This document shows positions 12,264 to 23,661 of a stretch of 64,000 bases of DNA, piece after piece. Source of the DNA: Acanthosoma haemorrhoidale (taxonomy: Eukaryota > Arthropoda > Insecta > Hemiptera > Acanthosomatidae); contig OV884011.1 of the NCBI GenBank assembly GCA_930367205.1, positions 42,917,754 through 42,981,753 of the forward strand, read 5' to 3'. Made by a program: the position numbers and the translations under genes. How positions within the stretch are numbered: position 1 is the first letter of the stretch; each line of letters begins with the position of its first letter. The notes under the pieces were generated by a model. The model made no database searches. It was not told the origin of the DNA and was given only the letters and a program-made list of their open reading frames with translations.

Positions 12264-13161
12264 GTAAGTATTATTTTAAAAGGCTCAGTAATTTATGTCA
12301 TTAGAGCTGTTTATAAAATCAAAAGGAATTCCTTAAGTGGGAGATTATTAGCTCAATTTGGTTAGGATAATGATGACGATAATAATAATAATTTATTAGT
12401 TCCCACAGAAGTTTGTTGGTTATCTAAAAGTGCATGTTTGAATAGCTTTTATGCACTCTTTAATTTAGTGTGGGAATTCCTAGAAAGTTAAGACAATAAT
12501 TTGTGGCTTAATTTAATTAATTAAAAAATTACATAGCTGTATAACTGACTTAATTGCCAAATTTCAAAAAAAAAAAAAACTTGTTTGAAGCTTCAAGGTA
12601 ACCGATTAAATTTAATCAAAACTTAAAAGTATAATGTCCGGGTTAGTTGTAAAACTTTTTTTATATAAACTAAACTTGGAAAGAGGAGAATTCTCTTACT
12701 TTCCAAATCTTTGCAAAAACGACATGAAGATTGGTTTCCTTATTATCAACACTAACGATACTTCATTCTAACCTCAGCCTAAGATGTAAAGACATTCTTC
12801 AATTGTTTATGTTTGTTGTTCATTTGATGTTGGACCCTTTGCAAGTAGATTGGTTAATGGATGGACCCACAAACTCCAATAATTGAATAGAATTGAAAAA
12901 ATATTTTACTCCGGCTCCATGTCCCCACGAATAACATCAGATGACAAATTCACATCTGAAAAATAAAAAGAACTATTAAATTATAATAAAAAAGAATGAC
13001 AATCTAAAATAAAGTGTAAACCTCTATATGAAAAATTATAATAATTATTAAATTAAGCTGGCAGCCTATATCTATCTTTATAAAGTAAACAATTAAATAA
13101 AAATATTAAATACAAAAATAAAATTCATAAAATATAATATAATGAATGAATCGTTCCCAGA

Positions 13162-13323
13162 CTAACAAGCACCTCTTTGGATTGCGAGGAACTGTTTGAA
13201 TAAGAGAGTTTTGAAGATTTGTAAGGATGAAGCATGGCTGATGTTAGGAGGTAAAGAATTCCAGAGGGTAGTAGAACGTGCAGTGCCCACAAAGGCAGGA
13301 GTATAAAGGTCAGATGACTTGGG
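13162..13323 (-). pseudogene. LINE ORF2 C-terminal fragment
   Basis: The minus-strand frame, ending at a TAG (13,162-13,164), reads PAFVGTARSTTLWNSLPPN followed by SSLQIFKTLLFKQFL. This matches the C-terminal pattern of many arthropod LINE polymerases (xxPRTARLWNSLPxxV...SLxxFK). Only the last 50 or so codons are present, typical of a severely 5'-truncated insertion. Flanking sequence out to about 13,140 may be its 3' untranslated tail. Confidence 0.7.
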
Positions 13324-13420
13324 ATGATATGATATTATTGACTGAAGATTTGAGCTGTGAAATATTGTATATATAATTACGTTTTTTATCTTTATATTGT
13401 TTATATTTAAATTTAATCTG

Positions 13421-14192
13421 AGGTTTTTTAGGTTCTGTTAATATAAAAAAGAATTCTGCCAAAAGAAAAATTCTTTTATAACAAATTGATTCATTTGGTT
13501 AATATACATCTAAGCACGTACGTGATAAATTTTACACTGTTAAAAACTAAATTTAAAATGTACCTTACTATAATATTGACTGGCCAGTTTTACTTAGTTG
13601 TGTTCTACGCGTGGTTCTTCTTTGTGCTTCGTTGTCGTCTTTGTCCCGAGCATGGTTCTAGAGCTTGCCTCGTGTCTCCTGCGACGATCGTAACGGACCA
13701 AGCCCACCTTCTCTTGTGGCCGGGTCCAAAGGAACAAGGACGATCTCTCAGCTATCCTCGTTTTTATACCCTCTGTTGCCATCTTGGATTTTTTAACTTA
13801 TTTGGCTTTCCAATGCCCGTTATCTCATATATTATTAACTTTTCTTGTTTTAAAGTTAACAAATCCAATATTAAATTATTTATATTTAATTCTTGATATT
13901 ATTTATATGATAAATATTAATAGTAGATATAACTCCAACAAAAACGTTCATCCTTTCATAGCCATGAACCACGGGTCGTTTTTACGATCTTGTACGCTCG
14001 CTAATTTCGAGTTTATATCAAAAGCAACATCAAAACTCACACATCTAAATATCACAAAATATATATATATATATTATTATGTTTTTTAAAGATATCATAA
14101 TTTTATTTTTAGATTTATCTTTTAATTTGTATCTTTTATTTATTATCTAAGGTTTTTTAGGTTCTGCTAACAAAAAATAATTCTGGCAAAAG
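13421..14192 (+). repeat. Direct repeats of about 43 bp flanking a foreign-looking segment
   Basis: 13,421-13,464 and 14,150-14,192 share AGGTTTTTTAGGTTCTG, then AATTCTG.CAAAAG, in direct orientation. The sequence between them includes a GC-richer block (13,605-13,780) unlike its AT-rich neighbours. The repeats could be target duplications, short terminal repeats or a local duplication. No coding content was recognised. Confidence 0.4.
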
Positions 14193-15151
14193 GTGAATTT
14201 AATTACAAATAAGCAAAAACTTATTACTATTTATATAAATATACTTGTCTATTTTTTTCTTTTCTTTTTCTTCTTCAATGGTCTTCTTTATTTAATCAAA
14301 ATTAACACTTCTTCCTGGTGCAACTTCTCTTCCGTTCTGCTTCAAGTTCAAACAACAAATAACTTACAGAACTTTTTATTTCATCACTTTACTCAGATCA
14401 CTTCACGGGCTGATCCCTATACTAGAGTCTAACTGTGTGTGTTCTCTCAGAACCACAACAACAACTAACTAATAGCCATTTTGTTTTTCCACCCTCTCTC
14501 AATTGTTTTTATTTTCGCCTTCTTGATATATGATTTGAATAACGCCCTTTTTATTTAAATAATTAAATATCTATATATATATGGCGGGGTGATGCGAATT
14601 GATGGTTTGGAAAACAATTGAACTGAGGAAATATTCTTCATGAAAGGAGGGAAAGAACCATCCTAACTCAGCGTAACGATGAGAGACATTGGAGCGCCGT
14701 GGAATCCCAATAACAAATATAATGAAGCAATTCATGATTCGCTTCAATACAACTGCAATTTATTGAACTATCGAAAAATTCTGAGCTAAAACCAATGTTT
14801 GAACAAGGGTATCTACCACAAATTCTGGGTCCAAAAACAGATAACACTTTTAAATCCCACGTTATGGTCCACTGTACAGAAGCTGTTGGCTGCTTTCTAT
14901 TTAGCAGATTTAATTTGTACGAGCCTCATTACGACAAAAGAAACCGGCTGGAAATTATTCCTTATGGAGTCAATTTGATGATAAAAATATTGTTACAATA
15001 TATAGTAGAATAATATTTATTCTAGTAATTACAAATATGAATAAGTAATATTCATGGTTAACAGACAGTTTTATTTCTTATTACAATTTAAGTATTCTGC
15101 TGTTTTCATGTTTTGTTTTTATTTAGTCAATTTTCCTTCTTTTTGTTGTAG

Positions 15152-15238
15152 GTGAAGTACCACATATCAAGGAAGAAGATGTTACAGACGAAGAGGCACG
15201 AATTAAAGAAGAAGATGAACTGATTATCTCGGACGGTG
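15152..15238 (+). CDS. Zinc-finger gene, 29-residue acidic cassette (unit 1, second)
   Basis: An 87-nt phase-1 exon with acceptor TTGTTGTAG (ending 15,151) and donor GTGAGT (15,239). It reads GEVPHIKEEDVTDEEARIKEE and closes with DELIISDG. It has the same length, phase and layout as 9,330-9,416 and two IKEE motifs. Its positional counterpart in unit 2 is 45,302-45,379, which is three codons shorter. The strongly acidic composition suggests a flexible regulatory segment. The next recognisable exon downstream is the 21-finger exon at 29,045, about 13.8 kb away across transposon-filled intron. Confidence 0.7.
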
Positions 15239-15887
15239 GTGAGTACTTTTAGTTTTTATCTATGTATATGAGCTGTTAATTTTTGAAAGTGGTATAAGAC
15301 CACTTTTTAAAAAAAATGAGTTAACGGTAATTTTAGTAAGATATAGACATCTTCTCTCCATATTTATTTTATAATCATACATTCAATGGAGTATGCTTTT
15401 CTCATAAAGTTAACAAAAGAATTTTGGCTATAAAATGTTATCGCAAAAGTGTTTTTTTTTAAAGTGAAATAAGTCCATTCGTAATGATTATAATTAAAAC
15501 AACTTTCTTATTGCAATTATTATTGATTATTACAACTTGAGTGAACACTGCGCTTTAGCAGATATTGCTTAGCTAGTGCTAGCATATTAAAAGCGACTTT
15601 GTTTACAAGATAACAGTATTATTGTTCTGATGAAATGGCAAGAATTAATTTCACTGATTTTGTTTAATTTTCTTTCGCAAGTGTTCATTGCAGCGTGTGT
15701 ATTTAAATATGATTGTTATTGAAGCTGAAAATCAAAGTTTTAGATAAATATTATTTCATACAGTTGTTACATACCTATATAAAAGACGATAATAATGTCT
15801 ATTTGTTCTGATAAGTAAGAGGCTGGTAAGTAGAGTTAAATTTTTTCCCGGGGATATTGAAATTTTTTTGTTATAGAAATAAGACCC

Positions 15888-18212
15888 ATGAGTATTAGAA
15901 AAAGAAGACAAATTTATGAATCGGACAAGGAAAGCAGTATTAATTCAAAATTGCTAGAGAATTTGAATTTTGGAATTAATTGATTCAACGACTGACGAAG
16001 ATGATGTTACTAATTTTCGATCACATTATGAAAATAATGATCAGAAGATTAGGAAAGTAAAAGAAATAAAGGAATATTCCTGCTAAGCAATTCGAAAATA
16101 AGGATTGCCAATGTAAGAAAGTGTGCAAGAATCGTATTACAGAGAGTGATCGAATATCCTTCTTTAATTTATTTTGGGAAATGGGGGATTTTAACAAACA
16201 AAATACATTCTTGTGTGCATCTACTCAGTGTACGCCTATAAAAAGAAGACGAGGCAGAAATTTTAAGACATCAGCCAGAGATTGTAGTTATAAATACTTT
16301 TTTAATATGGAAAAAGAAAGCATTGCAGTATGTAAAAAGTTTTTTATAGAAACATTTGATATGACTATAGGCAGACTACATAGAGCTCTCAAAGCAACGG
16401 TAATAGGAAAAGACTTACGGGGGAAAATGAAAGGATCTTGCAGAAAGAGTGATGAGAAACTAGTGGATGCCGTAAAAGATCATATAAAAAATGTTCCACG
16501 CTATGAAAGCCATTACAGGCGTTCTAAAAATCCAAACCTTAAGTTATGAAAATACCTTAGTTATGATTTGAACTTAAGAAAAATGTACGACTTGTATGTC
16601 GAAAAGTGCGAAGAGAACAATACATTTCACTCAGCTAGCAAATATATAGGAAAATTATTAAGAATAATTTTAATTTAAGTTTTCATCATTCACATAAAGA
16701 TACATGTCAAAAATGCGATTTCCTAAATATGAAAATTAAAGCTACCGAAGACCTTAATGAAAAAAGCAGCCTTTTAGAAGAACATAGCACACATTTAAGC
16801 AATGTAGAACTGGCTCGAAAAGCTTTAAAAGAAGATCAAAACTTAGCATCGACGAACCCAGATAAATATTTCGCATTTTGCTTTGATCTACAAAGGCACT
16901 TCTATATCCCAAATTATCAGTTTCTGTTGTATACTATAAGCGAAATAAAGGGTTGGTCAAAAAGTCCGTTTGGTTTTTTAAGCGAAAATAAGACACAAAG
17001 CGATTTATTTAATCAATGATATAATTGTTCCAGTATCTTCTGCCATCTCATGGGCAGATTCATAATTCCATGCTCAAAAAATTTCCTGTCTTTACTGGCA
17101 AACAAATTTTTCAAGTGGATTTTTACATCTTCTTCAGAATTAAAGGTCTGTCCATTCAATGAATTGTGAAGAGACCGAAACAGGTGGAAATCTGAAGGTG
17201 TAAGGTCGGGCGAATATGGATGGTGCGGCAAAACTTCCCAGCCAAGCTCCAGTAACTTCTGCCGCGTCTGCAAAGAAGTGTGCGGTCTGGCATTGTGGTG
17301 ATGGAAGACAATCAAAATATATTGAAGTGTTTAGTATCTCACAAGAGCGCACTTGCAAGGGGACGGACTGAAGTTAGCTACATATTAGACTGCTTGAAGT
17401 TTCATGACAACAAAAACCGAACGGACTTTTTGGCCAACCTGATATATATGTTCTTAATGAAGGTTTCCGTAATTTTCATGATAACAGAATTCATATGTAT
17501 GAATGGGAGGAAACTGTAGCATCTAGATGTGCGGTAGAAATACCATCTTGCTGCCTGAAGCACATTCAGAATGTTACAACCCAAGATCATATTGTAGCAT
17601 ACATCGACATGTGTACCGGACAAAACCGAAATATTAAGTTCACACTGATGTAGTTAAGGATTGGTCAATCAGCTGATAATAAAAAAACATTATTGACCAC
17701 AAATTTTTATTGTCGGGTCATTCATTTCTTCCAAACGACAGAGATATTGGAGTTGTGGAAACAGCATTAAAGAAAAAGGATCTGTTATATACTGCTTAAG
17801 ATAATGCAATAAAGACTTGCCGAAAATAAAAATAGCTTCATTTTGTATCAAATGGAAAGAGAAGATTTTGTCTCAACCAAATCTCTAGAAGAGGCAATAT
17901 CAAACAGGAAAAAAAATATTGACGGAGAATTTGTAAAGTGGCTGAAAATATGTTGGATGATGTTTAAAAGGGATGAACCGCACAAAAACCTTCACAAAAC
18001 TATTATGGAAGAAAATGCTCCATTTAAAATAATATTTTTATTTTGGAAAAAAAGGAAGATCTAAAAACCTCAGCAAAATTACTATGTTGCCACTGTATGA
18101 AACTTCAAGACCTATAACAAAAGAGAAATACAGCGATATGATGAGTTTACTGCCTTACATTCCACCTATTTACCATGAATACTTCACTATGCTAACTGTA
18201 AAGGAGAATTAA
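15888..18212 (+). pseudogene. Broken DDE-type transposase of an unclassified DNA transposon
   Basis: A transposase-like protein is readable in pieces. The start region reads MSIRKRRQIYES. 16,121-16,549 contains CKNRITESDRISFFNLFWEMG and ESHYRRSKNP. 16,729-16,947 contains FCFDLQRHFYIPNY, which may hold the first catalytic aspartate. 17,490-17,650 contains YEWEE, ASRCAVEIPSC and YIDMCTGQNRN, with a likely second aspartate. 17,690-17,760 contains GHSFLPNDRDIG. The C-terminus YIPPIYHEYF ends at 18,210-18,212. Blocks of this kind occur in multicopy insect genes of transposon origin; I do not assign a named superfamily. At least three frameshifts or stops and a mariner insertion (16,948-17,442) inactivate it. 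Confidence 0.75.
16948..17442 (-). mobile_element. Internally deleted mariner element inside the DDE transposase
   Basis: Both ends carry matching inverted terminal repeats with the core GGTTGG.CAAAAAGTCCGTT, flanked by TA dinucleotides (16,946-16,947 and 17,443-17,444), as expected for Tc1/mariner insertions. The minus-strand frame 17,013-17,315 encodes the C-terminal part of a mariner transposase: [10 protein letters not shown] near its N-terminus, then [19 protein letters not shown], which includes the third catalytic aspartate. The N-terminal part is missing, so the 495-bp copy cannot move on its own. It splits the larger transposase frame between FLLYTISEI and YMFLMKVS. Confidence 0.9.
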
Positions 18213-18213
18213 G

Positions 18214-19251
18214 TTTAAAATATAATTGTTAATTTTTGTTATCTTAACGAAGTAATTTACATTTTACACTTGTTTATTTTTATCGCCTTTTTAATATAAC
18301 TGAAATTAATTCTTAATAACTAGGTTACTCGTGTATTTCAATGTCTTCATTTTAATTATTATTTTTTTTACATTGAAAATCGATTTGAGTAAAGCTAATG
18401 TCAATTAAAAATATAGACTTTAATTTACTCTTGTTTTTATTTCTTATGATATGTTATTTTTGAAAGTGGTATAAGTCCATTTGGAGCTAAAAACATCGTT
18501 TATTTTTTAAAATAATTTGAATAATTAATATTTCATAATAAAATTTAAAAGGTGTATAGTGTTAAAAACATCACTCGAATATATTAATGTTTGCCAATAT
18601 TTTTAAATTAACTCAAATACAAACCCTTAAATATCTCGATACATGAAAAAATTGACTTATAAAATAACAAAATAAAATAACAGCTTATATATATATTAGT
18701 ATCTCGTATATTTTGAGTTAATAAAAAATAATTTACAAACAAGTAATGTTTAAATCCATTTGTAATAAATAATATTGGAAAGACTTAGGGAGCCATGGAC
18801 ATAGACTGTGCAAGGTGGTTCTAGAATGTTTTAATGTCAGGTGGAAGCACGAGTCTTTGTTGAGATGTAGACTGTTGTGTCATATTCTGCTGATGTCAGT
18901 GCCTTCTGTATATTTTTATGTTTCTAAATAATACTCTAATGATGGTATACCATTAAACATGTGTTAATAAGTTTTAATTTATCAGTTGTGCATGTATCGT
19001 TTTGTAATCTTCCTTAAACATTTATTTAATTATTAGTCATTTATTTTAGTTTATGAAAACTACTTATATAAACAATAAACAAATAATGCCTAAGTCTATA
19101 TTCACTTAATCTCTTTTAATGTAAACAAGCTTTAAAAATTTACTCACTCAAATACATTCCATAAACAATGTCCTGTGACGGTTGTCATATGATAGAAAAT
19201 CAAACAAAACAACACTCACAATAATTCTCTATTAATACTTTAATGTGTTAA
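18214..19251. other. Spacer of the inverted repeat, containing unit-shared sequence
   Basis: No coding signal was found. 18,791-18,880 (CATGGACATAGAC..., then TCTAGAATGTTTTAATGTCA) matches 45,535-45,620 in unit 2, just downstream of the second acidic exon there. It is therefore ancestral intron sequence of the duplicated unit, placing the transposase insertions in the intron after exon 15,152. Confidence 0.6.
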
Positions 19252-20337
19252 TTCTCCTTTCCAGTTAGCATAGTGAAGTATTCATGGTAAATAGGTGGAA
19301 TGTAAGGCAGTAAACTCATCATATCGCTGTATTTCTCTTTTGTTATAGGTCTTGAAGTTTTATACAGTGGCAACATAGTAATTTTGCTGAGGTTTTTAGA
19401 TCTTCCTTTTTTTCCAAAATAAAAATATTATTTTAAATGGAGCATTTTCTTCCATACTAGTTTTGTAAAGGTTTTTGTGCGGTTCATCCCTTTTAAACAT
19501 CATCCAACATATTTTCAGCCACTTAACAAATTCTCCGTCAATATTTTTTTTCCTGTTTGATATTGCCTCTTCTAGAGATTTGGTTGAGACAAAATCTTCT
19601 CTTTCCATTTGATACAAAATGAAGCTATTTTTATTTTCGGCAAGTCTTTATTGCATTATCTTAAGCAGTATATAACAGATCCTTTTTCTTTAATGCTGTT
19701 TCCACAACTCCAAAATCTCTGTCGTTTGGAAGAAATGAATGACCCGACAATAAAAATTTGTGGTCAATAATGTTTTTGTTATTATCAGCTGATTGGACAA
19801 TCCTTAACTACATCAGTGTGAACTTAATATTTCGGTTTTGTCCGGTACACATGTCAATGTATGCTACAATATGAATTGTAAACGAAATCAAGATTTTAAA
19901 ATCGTATTTTATCAAGATTTCTAAAAAAGTTGAGACCGCTAACAGGTACCAAAAATAAGTTAAATTCTAGTCTGCATGATCTGAACAAATTACCTAAGTA
20001 AATATTATTTATATAATGAATAGCATGACTGCAGACTAGTTCACAGGTCTACACTTGGATCGCTAGCATAGACAAGCAGAGAGCAAACGAACCTGATTGG
20101 CAAGAATAACAGCCCTCCTGATTAGAATAACCGCACCTCTAGATGCTACAGTTTCCTCCCATTCATACATATGAATTTTGTTATCATGAAAATTATGGAA
20201 ACCTTCATTAAGAACATATATATCAGGTTGGCCAAAAAGTCCGTTCGGTTTTTGTCGTCATGAAACTTCAAGCAGTCTAATATGTAGCTAACTTCAGTCC
20301 GTCCCTTGCAAGTGGGCTCTTGTGAGATACTAGACAC
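19252..20337 (-). pseudogene. Second, inverted copy of the DDE transposase 3' half
   Basis: Minus-strand counterpart of 17,345-18,212, ending with a stop near 19,254. It retains the MYQMEREDF and YIPPIYHEYF segments but lacks the N-terminal half. It is interrupted by about 257 bp of unrelated sequence at 19,872-20,128, which replaces the EIPSC region. It starts inside residual mariner sequence (VSYILDCLKFHDDKNRTD). Confidence 0.8.
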
Positions 20338-20842
20338 TTCAACATATTTTGACGCGAAGATGACATCGCCAAGCTGGTTACTAAATCTAGCTGGTTAGGA
20401 GTGAGGTGGGAGGAGGAAGGTGTAGAGGTTTTTATAATTGATAAAACAGTAGTTTAGAAACATGAGTGCAGCTACAAGTACCGGTTAAAGGCTGTAGCCT
20501 GTTGAATGGAGTGCCAGTTAAAAAACTGTGTCATTTGTAGCTATTTGGTAGACAGCGCGCCACCATGGGAGGCTGGCTAGCTTCTACCGACCAATCAGGA
20601 GGGCTGTTATTCTTGCCAATCAGGTTCGTTTGCTCTCTGCTTGTCTATGCTAGCGATCCAAGTGTAGACCTGTGAACTAGTCTGCAGTCATGCTATTCAT
20701 TATATAAACAATATTTACTTAGGTAATTTGTTCAGATCATGCAGACTAGAAGTTTACTTATTTTTGGTACCTGTTAGCGGCCTCAACTTTTTTAGAAATC
20801 TTGATAAAATACGTTCTTAAAATCTTGGTTTCGTTTACTGAT
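19872..20842. repeat. 255-bp terminal inverted repeats enclosing transposase and mariner sequence
   Basis: 19,872-20,128 and 20,587-20,842 are near-perfect inverted copies (outer ends GTAAACGAAA.CAAGATTTTAA, inner ends CAATCAGG.GGGCTGTTATTC). The enclosed part is residual transposase and mariner DNA plus about 230 bp of sequence I do not recognise. This is either a foldback-type element or a product of repeated inversion at the transposase copy. Confidence 0.8.
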
Positions 20843-20854
20843 CTTTCATCCAAC

Positions 20855-21006
20855 CATTCTACATTAATTTGTAGAAGGTATTCAAAATCACTGGGTGCCA
20901 TCGTTAACAAATTGACAAATCCATAGCCATCTTCCAGTTTTAATGTCTCCAGGAGAGCATGGCATGGCTCATTCGTAGCACTGAATAGCTTCTGTATCCA
21001 CCATCT
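20855..21006 (-). pseudogene. PIF/Harbinger-like transposase N-terminal fragment
   Basis: Minus-strand translation reads RWWIQKLFSATNEPCHALLE, then GFVNLLTMAPSDFEYLLQ. This matches the layout of the N-terminal region of PIF/Harbinger nucleases (RRWWVRPL..., L...D...F.NFLRM....F..LL). The frame continues briefly into the adjacent inverted repeat and stops. No DDE catalytic region was found nearby, so it is a short relic. Confidence 0.6.
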
Positions 21007-21289
21007 TTTCTTTGTTTATTTTGATTTTTTATTATAATTAAAGCGAAACAGAGAGACCTGTGTGGGCTAACTCCCAAGACATTTCTAGCGGAACTGCTCC
21101 TTACAGTGTGGACGAGAACTATTGTTGCTGGGCTGTACCTCAACAGGGGCGGGGCATTGAATCGGGGCACCCCCGCAACAATGTTCCTGTTTAGACTTAC
21201 CTTTAAACACATTAAAATATTATTATAAAATTATTGTGAGTGTTCTTTGTTTGATTTTCTATCATAAACAGTCCGTTATCAGTTGTAAC

Positions 21290-22440
21290 AAAAGAACAAC
21301 AGTGATAAATTATCAATTAAGATAAAGAGAGTCAGTGTTGGTGTGCAGTCAATTGTTAATTGGAAGTTGATAGAGTCAATCCTGATAGTTGTTTGATCAA
21401 AGAATGTGAAAACCCAGCAAATGAATTATTTAATCATCATGGTACCGAATAGAGAGAAATCCAACAAAAAAAGCGTAACTTTTTTTTTTTTTTTTTACCC
21501 CTTCCTGGGCTTTCGCCCACACGGGGAGATTTAGTATTGAAAGTGTAGTATCTGTTCTTATCAGCTTAATCTCTGGTACGACTCCCATCGGGGGTCCAGA
21601 AGATTAAACTGATTTTTGGGAAATGACGGAGTGCTAGGGGCTTGCTCCACCTCTGTCGCGGGTTGACCCGGTATTGCAGTACCTCCGGGAACGGCCCATA
21701 TAAATAAAACCACTGACTCAATTAATTAATTTAATTGAGTCAATAAACGAAACAAATATGGGCCGTTTCCGGAGGTACTGGTCAACCCGCGACAGAGGGC
21801 ACAAGCCGCAAGCTCTCCGTCATTTCCCAAAAATCTTCTGGACTCGTCGTACCACTACCAGAAAGAGATTAAGCTGATTTTTAAGATTAACAACCTATTC
21901 ATTGTTAGAATTAATTACTATTGTTATTTTAAAATAAATAAAAAAAGCGTAACTGTTGATAATAACTTATTTATTTATAATTCCTTCAATAATTTGCTTT
22001 ATATTAAATTTTTTAATTGAAATTAAGGTAGGAACTCCCCTGAGATATTAAACTTCAACTTATTAAATTGATTAACCTTTTTCAAACGTATAATATTGTT
22101 TATTTTACAGCATATGGTATACTTAATAATATTCGTTTTAAATTATTACTAAGGAATATTAATTAAATCACACTTTGTTAGATAAAACAAGGTTATATAT
22201 TTTCAATATTAAAAAATAATGTATAATAATTTTCTCAATTAATACTTTGCATTGTATTTTTACAATTTTTCACTTATAACTGAAGTATCTTTTGAAAAGC
22301 TCAAAGACTATCGAGAACAAATAGGGGCGGAGAAGATTTCATTTGCTCAGATAATATCATATTAATATGTACCAGTAGTATCAGTAATGTTTATGAATTT
22401 GCTAGGACTGTAGGATTAATGTGCAACATAATGGTAATTA
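21290..22440 (+). repeat. Unit 1 intron segment duplicated in unit 2
   Basis: 21,295-21,460 and 21,955-22,040 match 45,620-45,890, and 22,110-22,435 matches 51,107-51,415. In unit 1 the match is broken by the retroposed palindrome at 21,481-21,939; in unit 2 it is broken by gypsy element B. Each insertion is absent from the other unit, which dates both after the duplication. Confidence 0.85.
21466..21954 (-). mobile_element. Retroposed palindromic element with 15-bp target duplication
   Basis: AAAAAAAGCGTAACT occurs at 21,466-21,480 and again at 21,940-21,954, flanking an insert that begins with a run of about 16 T (poly(A) on the minus strand). Inside, about 21,560-21,715 is an inverted copy of 21,740-21,890, with its centre at CTCAATTAATTAATTTAATTGAG (about 21,718). 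Long A-tail plus 15-bp duplication indicates LINE-type target-primed insertion. The corresponding site in unit 2 (about 45,800-45,815) lacks the insert. Confidence 0.85.
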
Positions 22441-22494
22441 ACAATGGTAATAAAAAATCTAATGAAAAGTTGTTCGATTCCAATTGTCATTTAT

Positions 22495-23336
22495 TATAGA
22501 TAGATAGACATGTTTATTTGGACAATGAGTCAAAAGGTTTCATCTCTATCATTACAATGTAAATTTTAATGTTATTTTAAATTCAAATAAGTGTGGGGGG
22601 GGGGGAATGGGTGAGGCCGTTACGAGAAAGTAAGGGTGACGAAAGAGGTGCCATTAAAATCAGTTTGTGCCAGTTGAGGAGAGAGGTTGGAAGTAGTTTG
22701 TGGATGATAAAAAATGTTTGGTGTGAGGGCCTCATATTTGCATTGTGCGAAGGTTGTTATTATGTAAAGGATGCAGACAATATCTAGAAAACCGACCAGG
22801 GAGCGTCATTTGGAATTTCAGGGTCAATAAAAGGCACTATTTAAACTGGAGCAAGTAAAATTGAATGACAAAATAATAATTAAGAATTCAAAAAGTATGT
22901 TAATTAGTATAATATGCATAAGTTTTAATATGTTTGGATGTCAAGATATTTTTTAATAATAATTAGCCATAACATATGCAGTATAATTTATAAGTTCATG
23001 GACAGTTACACATCAGCTAGTGTAGGCCTGCAACCAATTTTAAGCAGTACGGAATAATAATATTAATTTATTGTTTCTTCTGGGAAGATTATTTTTTGTT
23101 TTTAATTTTATATGAAATATACATCTATTATATACAGGAATATTTATGAAATATACATCATAAATATATCTAAAGTACTGCCCTCAATAACAACACAATG
23201 TATTACATTATTGATGATACATAAAAAAAAAGACAAATAATATAAGATAAATGAAAAATAAAATAGTACCATATGTGAATAGAATCATAAATAGGTTGAA
23301 AACCCATTATTATTTTTATATATAAATTCTTTATTG
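22495..23336. other. Non-coding stretch with possible LINE 3' end
   Basis: 22,498-22,515 begins with a TAGATAGATAGA-like run and the next ~300 bp is GC-richer, with a G11 run near 22,596. This would fit the tail of a minus-strand LINE, but no protein was recognised. The rest is AT-rich without features. Confidence 0.3.
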
Positions 23337-23661
23337 AAAAAAAATTACAATTTGCCTTTTCCAGCATTAATAATTGTGCTGAGAGATCATTCATACCTTA
23401 TATACAATTCCATTCATACCTATATACAGTCCATTCATACCTATATACATACAGATTCAGCCCAGGAGCCCCCCCCCGCCCCCGAAGCCAATCCCCCAGC
23501 AAGCTGGCGGAAAGGCCGGAAGCAGCGAAGCTCCCCCCGCCCCCTCTCCGGCCGTGGCACCATCCGGCGCAGGCCACAGAGAGGGCAAGAGAGCCACACA
23601 CGCTCAGGACATGAGTGGGGATGATGGCCAGTGCCAGGACCCCATGACATAGAATGTCTAT

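Larger units (their letters stand above)
17312..20353. repeat. Large inverted repeat of the transposase 3' half
   Basis: 17,312-18,213 is repeated in reverse orientation at 19,252-20,353. The 74-residue segment starting MYQMEREDFVSTKSLEE occurs on the plus strand (17,843-18,064) and the minus strand (19,396-19,617) with only a few differences. The right arm also carries the mariner end and the flanking VSYILDCLKFHD segment, so mariner was already present before the inversion-duplication. The spacer (18,214-19,251) is unrelated AT-rich sequence. The right arm is longer because a separate repeat (19,872-20,128) interrupts it. Confidence 0.85.

Noticed and set aside
13594..13896. Open frames of 62 and 136 codons on opposite strands in a GC-richer block
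   Set aside because: No motif recognised on either strand and no splice or promoter support; the length is not exceptional for the composition.
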